Shown: positions 1 to 7,578 of the stretch, piece after piece
Layout: every line of letters begins with the position of its first letter
How positions within the stretch are numbered: position 1 is the first letter of the stretch
Notes under the pieces: generated by a model
Told to the model about the DNA's origin: nothing
What the model saw: the letters and a program-made list of their open reading frames with translations, nothing else
Databases searched by the model: none
Position numbers and translations under genes: made by a program
Origin: Propionibacterium sp. oral taxon 192 str. F0372
Lineage (GTDB): Bacteria > Actinomycetota > Actinomycetes > Propionibacteriales > Propionibacteriaceae
Assembly: GCF_000413315.1 (NCBI RefSeq)
Contig: NZ_KE340297.1
Location: 1,314,599 to 1,378,598 of the forward strand
Direction: 5' to 3'
DNA: 64,000 nucleotides

Positions 1-383
1 TTGGTGAATGTCACGTCGTCGCGGATGGTGAAGGTCCAGGTGAGTTTGTCGTCGCTGATTGTGTATCCGGTGGCTAGGTCGTTGACGATCTGGTTATTTT
101 CGTCGGCCTTCATCAGCGCCGAATGGAACGGCAGCACCCCGGTCTCACCGAATCCGAGAACCGGATCGAAGGGGGCCTTCACCGTCGACGGGTCCATGGA
201 GATGATGACCTCCCGGCGGGAGCTCAGGCGCTCCGGCAGCGCCACCGATGCACCAGATCCCCCGTTGGATTCATTCTTGGATGACGAGCACCCCGCCAGG
301 CCTCCAAGGGCGCCCAAGGTAGTGAGCCCGGCAGCGCCTGCAACAAGGCCTCGCCGGGAGATGCGAAAAGGTGTGTGGGACAT
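1..383 (-). CDS. ABC transporter substrate-binding lipoprotein, SBP family 5 (5' part; gene runs off the window)
   Basis: Only the first ~127 residues lie in the window. They begin with a twin-arginine signal (ISRRGLVAG), a hydrophobic run and a lipobox LAGC, so the protein should be exported folded by Tat and anchored as a lipoprotein. The mature start, with 'VIISMDPSTVKAPFDPVLG' and 'LATGYTISDDKLTWTFTIRD', has the layout of the family 5 peptide/nickel binding proteins (DppA/NikA class). The ATG at 383 follows AAGGA. Transcription comes through a ~480-base leader carrying a cobalamin riboswitch, which points to uptake of cobalt or nickel or of a corrinoid precursor; that substrate is inferred. 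A peptide substrate is the alternative. Confidence 0.85.
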   Translation of the reverse strand, partial: MSHTPFRISRRGLVAGAAGLTTLGALGGLAGCSSSKNESNGGSGASVALPERLSSRREVIISMDPSTVKAPFDPVLGFGETGVLPFHSALMKADENNQIVNDLATGYTISDDKLTWTFTIRDDVTFT

Positions 384-434
384 GGAATTCCTTTCTGGAA
401 ACCCGAGTACGGGGACACAGGGAAGATGCAGGTC

Positions 435-460
435 GGCGCAGGCCGGGTGAAACCTGCGCC
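435..460 (-). other. 8-bp stem hairpin in the leader of the substrate-binding protein gene
   Basis: GGCGCAGG (435-442) and CCTGCGCC (453-460) are perfect inverted repeats around a 10-base loop, about 50 bases before the start codon at 383. There is no T-run, so this is not a standard intrinsic terminator. It could be part of the riboswitch expression platform (Rho-type or translational control); that is inference. Confidence 0.4.
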
Positions 461-639
461 GAGTCAATGGGCGGGCGGTGCCTGCATGGGGGAACTGGTG
501 TGGCATGCATGGCCGATACCGGTATCGCCGTCGATGTCGGTATCAGTGGGGCTTTCGGTGCCCGGCGGGCGGGGTCTGTGATGGTTCGGCGCAGGGATGA
601 TCCCGGGAACAAGACCGGTTCACGGTTGGTCCTTTCCGG

Positions 640-866
640 ACGGCGTGAAGACCGGGAATCGGCCATCCGCAGTCCACGACGGATTTCTTCAGCCGAGCGG
701 GCTTCGGCGATCCGGCTCGGCCCGGAGGGCCTCACGGTTGCGGGACAGCGCCAGATTCTCACTGGACTTCTCCGACTCACGCTCGGATCACACGGTACTC
801 CTTGGTCCGGGGCTGCGGTACCCCGGTGTATCCGGAATGCTCTCGGCGCCAACGTGAATGATGGGC
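640..866 (-). promoter_or_regulatory. Cobalamin (B12) riboswitch
   Basis: Read on the minus strand, 729-769 gives the conserved cobalamin-riboswitch core: a GGTGAGAATC-like arm (CCAGTGAGAATCTGG) followed directly by GCGCTGTCCCGCAACCGTG. A G/C-rich helix follows (GAGCCGGATCGCCGAAGCCC) and an upstream P1-side segment (CACCGGGGTACC) precedes it. It lies immediately downstream of the COG0523 gene and upstream of the substrate-binding lipoprotein, in the same direction, so it should shut that importer off when adenosylcobalamin or another cobamide is plentiful. Boundaries are approximate, because only the core was matched by eye. Confidence 0.85.
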
Positions 867-868
867 GC

Positions 869-1879
869 CTATCGGTCACGGCGAGTGCGGATGTAGGTCT
901 GTAGCCGCTCCCAGTCAGTGACCCTGGCCTTGTCACAGGGAACTAGTGCCTCGGTCATGCGTCGACGGGTCTCCTCTTCGTCCATGCCGGCACCGATGGC
1001 GACCAGTTCGCCGCCGATTGCGCTCCGCGGATGCCTCTCGACGCTGATGCCCCCACCTACCGAATGGACGACGTAGTCACGTCGCCCCGAGGGATGCCTG
1101 GTGGTGAACGTTCCCTTGAGCCGGTAGGTCCCGGAAGGCAGTGATTCCAGCAGATCGGCGATCCGCCCGGGATGAACGTGATGATCGGTGGTGACGCTCA
1201 CCGAGCGGGCATGGTGGTGTGCATGATGGCTGCCGGGTGCTTCCAGGGGCAGCGTCTCCTGTTGTGGCCGCGTGCTGGGGGCGGTGTCCAGCAATAGGTA
1301 GGGGTCAATGCGGCCATGACGCGTGTGGATGATGGTCGCCCTCGGGTTGCGCTGTCTGATCCGGGCCTCGATTCGCACCACTTGTCCGACGCGCTCCTGG
1401 GCGGTTAGCTCGTCGATGCGGTTGATCACCACCAGACTCGCCACCCCGTAGCGACGCGGGGGAACCCCGCCCAGGTCCACGGTGTCGAAGTGTCGTTTGG
1501 CGTCAACGATGTCGACCACGCTCGACAGGCGGATGTGTGTGACTGGGCTCAACCACACCAGACGCGCCAAGGTCCCAGGCTCGGCAAGCCCGCTCGCCTC
1601 GATGATGATGGCATCCAAAGCAAGTTTCGGATGGCTCAGCGCGTCGAGTGCCTCATCAAGCTGGGAGGCATCGTCAAGACAGCACAGGCATCCCCCGGAT
1701 ACCGAGGCCACCTCGTCGATCTGCCCCTGCACTAGAGCGGCGTCCACGTTGATCGCGCCGAAGTCGTTGATGATCACCCCGGCCCGCACCCCGGGATGCC
1801 GCAGCAGGTGGTTGAGCACTGTGGTCTTCCCCGCCCCCAGATGTCCGGTGAGGATGACGACAGGGACCGTCCTGTTCAC
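869..1879 (-). CDS. COG0523 (CobW/ZNG1-type) GTPase, zinc or cobalt metallochaperone
   Basis: The 336-residue protein carries the G3E GTPase set: Walker A GHLGAGKTT (residues 12-20), the family metal motif GGCLCC (62-67), EASGLAEP (~95-101) and an NRID base-recognition motif (~151). A histidine-rich linker (SHHAHHHA... DHHVHPGR, ~215-237) precedes a CobW C-terminal domain. Family members deliver Zn or Co to client enzymes. GTG at 1879 is preferred because GGGAGGGG sits just before it; an in-frame ATG at 1894 is the alternative. A Zur-like palindrome lies 20-34 bases upstream, so induction in low zinc is likely. A B12 riboswitch and importer gene follow in the same direction. Confidence 0.85.
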   Translation of the reverse strand: MNRTVPVVILTGHLGAGKTTVLNHLLRHPGVRAGVIINDFGAINVDAALVQGQIDEVASVSGGCLCCLDDASQLDEALDALSHPKLALDAIIIEASGLAEPGTLARLVWLSPVTHIRLSSVVDIVDAKRHFDTVDLGGVPPRRYGVASLVVINRIDELTAQERVGQVVRIEARIRQRNPRATIIHTRHGRIDPYLLLDTAPSTRPQQETLPLEAPGSHHAHHHARSVSVTTDHHVHPGRIADLLESLPSGTYRLKGTFTTRHPSGRRDYVVHSVGGGISVERHPRSAIGGELVAIGAGMDEEETRRRMTEALVPCDKARVTDWERLQTYIRTRRDR

Positions 1880-1898
1880 TCGCACCCCTCCCATTTTT

Positions 1899-1913
1899 TG
1901 AGAACAATTCTCA
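1899..1913. promoter_or_regulatory. Zur/Fur-family box
   Basis: TGAGAACAATTCTCA is a palindrome with arms TTGAGAA/TTCTCAA when extended by one base each side. It fits the Fur-superfamily 15-mer and is close to the actinobacterial Zur box (TGAAAATGATTTTCA). It sits directly upstream of the COG0523 GTPase and within the divergent promoter region shared with dpaL. A related box is at 18874-18888 (12 of 15 bases identical). Confidence 0.65.
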
Positions 1914-2075
1914 AAATTAGCGTGCGTGGTGCGGCTCGTCAAAGTACCCGGTGTCGTGTCGTCCGGAATCTGCCCGGGCCCTATGCGGGGCGTCACCGGA
2001 CGTGGAAGCATGGAGGCCAGCCACCGGCGCGCCACCGAGTACGCCGGTGTTCTGTCCTGGAAAGGAGCACGATCA

Positions 2076-3356
2076 ATGACCATCGCAGTGGTGGCGAACC
2101 CCAATCGTGGAACCCGCAGTGACGCGGCAGCCCCGATGCTGGCCAAGCTGACTTCCGAGCGGGCCGAATCCGTCATGACCTTTCACCGCTCGATTGATGG
2201 CTACCAGCCCACCCCGCTCGTCTCGCTGCCACACCTGGCCGCCGGGCTCGGGGTGCGCGGTCTGCTGGTCAAGGACGAGAGCCACCGCTTCGGCCTCAAC
2301 GCATTCAAGGCCCTCGGCGGCAGCTACGCCATCGCCAGTCACCTGGCCCAACGCCTGGGCGTCGGCCTCGACGAGCTGCCCTACCAGCGCTTGATCTCCG
2401 ACGAGATCCGCTCCCGGCTCGGGGAGATCACCTTCATCACCACCACCGATGGCAACCATGGGCGCGGCGTTGCCTGGACGGCCAACAAACTGAGGCAGAA
2501 CTGCGTCGTTCACATGCCCAGAGGCACCACGCCCGAGCGGTTGCGCAATATCCAGGCCCTTGGCGCCCGGGCCGACATCACCGAGCTGGTCTATGACGAT
2601 ACCGTCCGGTTGTCTGCACGGGAGGCTGAGGAGAACGGGTGGGTCCTGGTGCAAGACACCTCTTGGCCCGGTTACGAGGACATCCCAGAGAAAATCATTC
2701 AGGGTTACATGACAATGCTCGGTGAGGCCATCGAACAGATGCGTGATGAGAACCTCACCCCCACCCATGTCTTCGTCCAGTCCGGGGTTGGCGCCATGCC
2801 CACCGCGGTCGTCGGCTGCATCGTCAACGCCTACGGCACTTCTGATGAGGGCGGGCCGGTGATCGTCGTCGTGGAACCGAACAATGCTGCCTGCATTTTC
2901 GAAACTCTGCGCGCCACCGACGGGAAAATACACCCGGCGGTTGGTGGCCTGGAGACGATCATGGCCGGCTTGGCTTGTGGGGAACCGATCACCATCGGCA
3001 TCGACTTGTTGGCTCATTACGTCGACTTCGTCGCGTCTATTCCCGACTACGTGAGTGCCCAGGGAATGCGGGTTTTGTCCAACCCACGTCGGCTCAGCCC
3101 CACCGAACCGGTTGCCGATGGCAATGGCGGTCGCTCGGCGGATCGGCGGATCATCTCAGGGGAGTCTGGGGCAGCCGCATTCGGTTTTGCCCATGAGGTA
3201 CTCACCGACCCTGCCCTGGCTGGGGTCAAGCAGCAACTGGGCATTGATGCAGACTCGGTGCTCTTCTTCATCTCCACCGAGGGCGACACCGACCGCGCCG
3301 GATACGATGCGGTGGTCAACGACGGGGCCTATCCCAAACCTTCGGCACCCAGGTGA
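2076..3356 (+). CDS. dpaL: Diaminopropionate ammonia-lyase (PLP fold type II)
   Basis: The 426-residue protein has the family signature around the PLP lysine, KDESHRFGLNAFKALGGSYA (K78), then TTDGNHGRGVAWTANKL and a glycine-rich SGVGAMPTAVVG phosphate-binding segment. The enzyme class converts 2,3-diaminopropionate to pyruvate and two ammonia. The ATG at 2076 follows AAAGGAG at 2061; in-frame codons upstream lack a ribosome site. The gene is divergent from the COG0523 GTPase and convergent, with 9 bases between, to an amino-acid-type ABC importer. Other serine/threonine-dehydratase-like members are possible, but the N-terminal motif is specific. Confidence 0.85.
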   Translation: MTIAVVANPNRGTRSDAAAPMLAKLTSERAESVMTFHRSIDGYQPTPLVSLPHLAAGLGVRGLLVKDESHRFGLNAFKALGGSYAIASHLAQRLGVGLDELPYQRLISDEIRSRLGEITFITTTDGNHGRGVAWTANKLRQNCVVHMPRGTTPERLRNIQALGARADITELVYDDTVRLSAREAEENGWVLVQDTSWPGYEDIPEKIIQGYMTMLGEAIEQMRDENLTPTHVFVQSGVGAMPTAVVGCIVNAYGTSDEGGPVIVVVEPNNAACIFETLRATDGKIHPAVGGLETIMAGLACGEPITIGIDLLAHYVDFVASIPDYVSAQGMRVLSNPRRLSPTEPVADGNGGRSADRRIISGESGAAAFGFAHEVLTDPALAGVKQQLGIDADSVLFFISTEGDTDRAGYDAVVNDGAYPKPSAPR

Positions 3357-3365
3357 GGGAGCGGT

Positions 3366-4160
3366 TCAACTCAACAATGTCTTGTCGGACAGCCCGGTGC
3401 CGTCGGTGATCCTGCCGAACTCGGCCATCAGATCATTCACCGTGGCCTTTTTCTTGTCCTCACCAGCCAACTCCATCAGGATTCGGCCTTCATGCATCAT
3501 GATCAGCCGGTTGCCCAGTTGCAGCGCCTGGTCCATGTTGTGGGTCACCATCAGCGCGGTCAGCTGGTGGCGGGCCACTGTTTCCTTGGTAAGCCGGGTG
3601 ATCAGGGCTGCCCGCTGCGGATCGAGGGCGGCAGTGTGCTCGTCGAGCAGCAGAATGCTGGGTGCGGTGAAAGTGGCCATGACCAGCGACAATGCTTGAC
3701 GTTGGCCGCCTGAGAGTAATCCCGCCTTGGCAGTCAGCCGGTTCTCCAGGCCCAGTTCCAAGGCTTGCAGTTCTTCACGGAATATCTCCCGGCGCGTCTT
3801 CGAGACCCCCAGGGACAGGCCACGCCACTTGGTCCGAGACAAAGCGATCGCCATGTTCTCCTCGATGGTCAGGTGGGGTGCGGTGCCGGCCATCGGGTCC
3901 TGAAACACCCGTCCGACATAGCGGGAGACCGCATGATCGGACAGCCGAGTCACGTCGTGCCCGTTGATCCAGATGGACCCCAGATCGGGGCGGTAGCGCC
4001 CGGCGACGACATTGAGCAGGGTGGATTTCCCTGCGCCGTTGGAGCCGATGATGGTGACAAAATCGCCGTCTTCCAGCGACAAGGAGACGTCGCGCAGGGC
4101 CACTTTCTCGTTGACGGTGTGTGGGAAGAAGGCCTTAGACACATCGCGGATCTCAAGCAT
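3366..4160 (-). CDS. ABC transporter ATP-binding protein (COG1101 class, TrpX/YZ-like importer)
   Basis: 264 residues with Walker A GSNGAGKST (~38), Q-loop 'VFQDP', signature LLSGGQRQAL and Walker B ILLLDEHTAAL, where the usual E-P of 'DEPT' is E-H as in COG1101 proteins. It is the third gene of an importer operon (binding protein, permease, ATPase) and overlaps the permease gene by 8 bases, so translation is coupled. GAGGAG precedes the start. Relatives import tryptophan/tyrosine in streptococci or other small metabolites; the substrate here is not visible. Confidence 0.85.
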   Translation of the reverse strand: MLEIRDVSKAFFPHTVNEKVALRDVSLSLEDGDFVTIIGSNGAGKSTLLNVVAGRYRPDLGSIWINGHDVTRLSDHAVSRYVGRVFQDPMAGTAPHLTIEENMAIALSRTKWRGLSLGVSKTRREIFREELQALELGLENRLTAKAGLLSGGQRQALSLVMATFTAPSILLLDEHTAALDPQRAALITRLTKETVARHQLTALMVTHNMDQALQLGNRLIMMHEGRILMELAGEDKKKATVNDLMAEFGRITDGTGLSDKTLLS

Positions 4161-5133
4161 TCTTACTCCTCATCCTGCGCGTGACCCCTTGCGAAGGCCG
4201 GTTCGCGACACCTGCGTCGACGGTCTCCTCGGTGGGCACATCCCAGGTGTAGGTGGTGAACTGCTTCGAGCGGCGATTGCGTATCTGCTTGAAGACAGCC
4301 CACCTGGGCAGTAGCAAAGCGGCGATCACGATCAGTGCGCTGAGCAATTTCATGTCGTTGGTGTCGAAGCCCTCAATCGTCAGGGCAGCCTGGATGACCG
4401 ACCGGTAGATGATCGACCCGGTGACCACGGCGATGGCAGTCACCAGCACGCGACCATTGGGGATGAGCGCTGTGCCGATGATCACCGAGGCCAGCCCTGC
4501 AACGATCAAGCCGATGCCCATACCGATGTCGGAGGAGCCCTGGTATTGGGCGAACAGCGCACCCGACAAGCCGACCAGCCCGTTGGACAGGGCCAGCCCG
4601 AGGATCTTCTGCGCATCGGTGTTGATGCCCTGGGCCCGGGCCATGCCCTCGTTGTCGCCGGTGGCGCGCATCGCCAACCCGAGATCGGTGGACAGGAACC
4701 AGACGAGTGCCGCGACGACCAGCCCGACCCCCAGGGCAAGCACACCCACCGAGACCGGGGTACCGATCTGCCGGGATTCCTTTAGCGGGGTGAACACTGT
4801 GACCGCACGCAGCATCGATAGATTTGCTTTGCCCATGATGCGCAGGTTGACCGAGTACAGCGCGATCTGGGTCAAAATGCCTGCCAGCAGCGGGTGGATC
4901 TTGCCCCAGGTAGTCAACAAGCCAGTGACCAGCCCGGCGACGAGGCCAGCCAACCCACCACTCAGTGTCGCCAGCCATGGATTGCCCCCGTTAATGATCA
5001 GCACCGCACAGACGGCCGCCCCGGTGGTGAATGAGCCGTCGATGGTCAGGTCAGCGAGGTCGAGCACCCGGAAGGTCAGGTAAACCCCCAATGCCATCAG
5101 GGCGAAGATCAGCCCCAAGTCGAGCGCGGCCAC
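4153..5133 (-). CDS. ABC transporter permease (COG4120 class)
   Basis: 326 residues with about eight to nine hydrophobic segments. The N-terminal stretch 'LGVYLTFRVLDLADLTIDG' is typical of COG4120 permeases, which are related to the branched-chain amino acid LivH fold. 'RATGDNEGMARAQGI' is the cytoplasmic coupling loop that contacts the ATPase. The polar tail ends in an Arg/Lys-rich cytoplasmic region. It lies one base downstream of the binding-protein gene and overlaps the ATPase gene, so the three form one operon. Confidence 0.85.
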   Translation of the reverse strand: MAALDLGLIFALMALGVYLTFRVLDLADLTIDGSFTTGAAVCAVLIINGGNPWLATLSGGLAGLVAGLVTGLLTTWGKIHPLLAGILTQIALYSVNLRIMGKANLSMLRAVTVFTPLKESRQIGTPVSVGVLALGVGLVVAALVWFLSTDLGLAMRATGDNEGMARAQGINTDAQKILGLALSNGLVGLSGALFAQYQGSSDIGMGIGLIVAGLASVIIGTALIPNGRVLVTAIAVVTGSIIYRSVIQAALTIEGFDTNDMKLLSALIVIAALLLPRWAVFKQIRNRRSKQFTTYTWDVPTEETVDAGVANRPSQGVTRRMRSKNA

Positions 5134-5134
5134 G

Positions 5135-6118
5135 TCACTCGATGATTTCGTCGGCCTGGTTCAGCAAATCCTGCGGGACCTCGATGCCCAAGGCCTTCGC
5201 CGTGGTGAGGTTGATCACGAGTTTCGGATCCTGCTGGGTTTGGACAGCCATGGTGGCTGGATCGGCGCCGTTGCGCAGGATATCCACGGCCATTCTGCCG
5301 GTCTGGCGGCCCAGTTCCTCGTAATCGAGACCGTAGGTGATCAGAGCACCCTTGGTCACCGAATCGGTTTCACCCGCGACGAGCGGAATGTGATTGGACT
5401 CGGCGACTCGGATGACCGAATCGAGGGCGGAAACGACGGTGTTGTCGGTGGGCACGTAGATGGCGTCAACGTTTTCCAGTGTCTGGGCTGCCTGCAGTAC
5501 TTCGGAGGTGGCGGTGACCGTCTTAGTTACCACTTCCAATCCTTCGGCGGTAGCGGCTTGTTCGGCGAGCTTCACCTGTACTTCGGAGTTCACCTCGCCG
5601 GAGGAGTACAGCACACCGATCTTCTTGGCACTAGGGCTGAGCTCCTTCACCAAGGCGATTTGCTCGGCTACGGGATTCATGTCGGTGGTGCCGCTGATGT
5701 TGCCGCCCGGGTTTTCCATGGAATCGACCAAGCCGGCGGCAGTTGGATCGGTGACCGCGGTGAACAGGATCGGGGTGGTGCTGATTGCCTGGGCGGCTGC
5801 CTGGGCCGCGGGGGTGGCGACGGCGAAGACCAGGTCGAGATCCGAGGAAGCGAATTTCGATGCGATTGAGGATGCGGTGGCCTGATCACCCTGGGCGTTT
5901 TGTTCGTCGTAATCAGCCTTGATGCCAGCTTCGTCGAGGGCGGCTTTGAACCCGGTGACTGATGCGTCTAGGGAGGAGTGGGAGACGATCTGGGTGATCC
6001 CGATCGAATATTTCCCTTTGTTTCCGGAGGCGCTGGATCCGGAGCCCGAACCTCCGCATGCGGTGAGGGCAAGGGTGCCGGTGGCCACCAGGACGGCCAA
6101 GATGCGCAGCTTGTTCAC
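5135..6118 (-). CDS. ABC transporter substrate-binding lipoprotein (COG2984 class)
   Basis: 327 residues with a lipoprotein signal peptide (MNKLRILAVLVATGTLALTAC, Cys ~21), a Gly/Ser linker, then the COG2984 periplasmic-binding fold: 'IGITQIVSHSSLDA', 'ILFTAVTDPTAAGLVDS' and 'IYVPTDNTVVSALDSV'. This is the first gene of the importer operon. The start is GTG, preceded by GAGGA. The 167-base gap to the divergent lysC should hold both promoters. No T-box, as found before streptococcal trpXYZ, was recognised in the leader. Confidence 0.85.
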   Translation of the reverse strand: MNKLRILAVLVATGTLALTACGGSGSGSSASGNKGKYSIGITQIVSHSSLDASVTGFKAALDEAGIKADYDEQNAQGDQATASSIASKFASSDLDLVFAVATPAAQAAAQAISTTPILFTAVTDPTAAGLVDSMENPGGNISGTTDMNPVAEQIALVKELSPSAKKIGVLYSSGEVNSEVQVKLAEQAATAEGLEVVTKTVTATSEVLQAAQTLENVDAIYVPTDNTVVSALDSVIRVAESNHIPLVAGETDSVTKGALITYGLDYEELGRQTGRMAVDILRNGADPATMAVQTQQDPKLVINLTTAKALGIEVPQDLLNQADEIIE

Positions 6119-6285
6119 GATGTGTCCTCGGGTCTGTTCTGAAGTGAATTCGTGCCCAGCATCGCGTCGGGCATGGATTCAGATTACTGCCCGGGTAAGA
6201 CACACCCCGGTATGTCTCAATTGGCGCAGGGCCGAAGTGCGCAGACGCACTAGAATCGGATAGGAATGACCACAGAAAGGCACAG

Positions 6286-7578
6286 ATGAGCGAGCAACAG
6301 GCCAGGCCGAGGATCGTCCAGAAATTCGGCGGTTCCTCGGTGGCGGATGCCGAATCCATCAAACGCGTCGCACGTCGTATCGCCGAGGCCAGGCGTTCGG
6401 GGTCGGACGTCGTGGTGGTCATCTCCGCAATGGGCGATACCACTGACGACCTGATGGATCTCGCCCTCCAGGTCTCCCCGCAGCCCCGCCCGCGCGAACT
6501 CGACATGCTGCTCACCACTGGGGAACGCCAATCTGCTGCCCTGCTGGCCATGGCTCTCAATGATCTCGGGCTGGAGGCGCTCAGCTATACCGGTTCGCAG
6601 GCCGGGGTGATCACCACCGCCACTCACGGCAATGCCCGAATCATCGACATTACCCCTGGCCGCATTGAGAAATCCCTTGACAAGGGGGCAGTGGTCATTG
6701 TCGCTGGTTTCCAGGGGGTTTCCCAGACAACCAAGGACGTCACCACCTTGGGCCGGGGTGCTTCTGACACCACCGCCGTCGCTTTGGCCGCTGCCTTGGG
6801 GGCACCGGTCTGTGAGATCTACTCCGATGTTGACGGGGTGTTCACCGCGGATCCCCGGGTGGTGCCAGGGGCCCGGCAGATTCCCCAGATCAGTTACGAC
6901 GAGATGCTCGAATTGGCTTCCTGTGGTGCGAAAGTGCTCCACCTGCGGTGCGTCGAGTACGCACGCAGGGAGGATGTCACCGTTCATGTGCGATCCTCGT
7001 TCTCCACCAAACCCGGCACCGTGGTGACCGGACTCGCCGACCACCAGAAGGGCAATGCTATGGAAGAAGCCATTATCTCGGGTCTGGCCCACGACCGCTC
7101 GGAGGCCAAGATCACCGTCGTCGGCGTGCCCGACAAGGTGGGTGAGGCCGCCCGGCTGTTCGAGGTAATCGCCGGTGCCGAGATCAACATCGACATGATC
7201 GTCCAGAATGTTTCCGAGGCCGATACCGGTGACACCGACATCACCTTCACCGTGCCGATGTCCGACGGCAAGAAGGCCGTCGACGCGTTGAATGCCGCAC
7301 AGCCCGAGATCGGTTTCGCCGATCTGCGCTACGACGACCAGATCGGCAAGGTTTCGGTTGTCGGGGTCGGCATGCGTACTCATCCCGGGGTGGCCGCTAA
7401 GTTCTTCTGCGCCCTCGCTGAGGCCGGGGTCAATATTCAGATGATCTCCACTTCCGAGATCCGTATCTCGGTGGTGGTCTCCGCCGACGACGTCGATACC
7501 GCCCTGCGTTCCGCGCACACGGCCTTCGGCCTAGATGCACAGGAAGAAGCGGTGGTCTACGCAGGGACCGGTCGTTGA
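6286..7578 (+). CDS. lysC: Aspartokinase
   Basis: 430 residues. The kinase domain opens with [20 protein letters not shown] and contains '[17 protein letters not shown]' and '[18 protein letters not shown]'. Two ACT domains follow ('[19 protein letters not shown]' and '[19 protein letters not shown]'), as expected for lysine/threonine feedback control. It phosphorylates aspartate, the entry to Lys, Thr, Met and diaminopimelate. An internal ATG near 7063 (MEEAIISGL) could start a separate beta subunit, as in corynebacterial enzymes. AGAAAGG precedes the start and a TAGAAT -10-like hexamer lies at 6251. No asd gene follows; murJ does. Confidence 0.95.
   Translation: MSEQQARPRIVQKFGGSSVADAESIKRVARRIAEARRSGSDVVVVISAMGDTTDDLMDLALQVSPQPRPRELDMLLTTGERQSAALLAMALNDLGLEALSYTGSQAGVITTATHGNARIIDITPGRIEKSLDKGAVVIVAGFQGVSQTTKDVTTLGRGASDTTAVALAAALGAPVCEIYSDVDGVFTADPRVVPGARQIPQISYDEMLELASCGAKVLHLRCVEYARREDVTVHVRSSFSTKPGTVVTGLADHQKGNAMEEAIISGLAHDRSEAKITVVGVPDKVGEAARLFEVIAGAEINIDMIVQNVSEADTGDTDITFTVPMSDGKKAVDALNAAQPEIGFADLRYDDQIGKVSVVGVGMRTHPGVAAKFFCALAEAGVNIQMISTSEIRISVVVSADDVDTALRSAHTAFGLDAQEEAVVYAGTGR

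Noticed and set aside
2073-3017. A 314-residue open frame opposite dpaL
   Set aside because: It mirrors the strongly conserved dpaL codons, has no ribosome site and no recognisable domain; high-GC antisense frames of this length are expected.
6250-7518. A 422-residue open frame opposite lysC
   Set aside because: Low-complexity Gly/Asp/His composition produced by reading the aspartokinase gene backwards; lysC itself is unmistakable.
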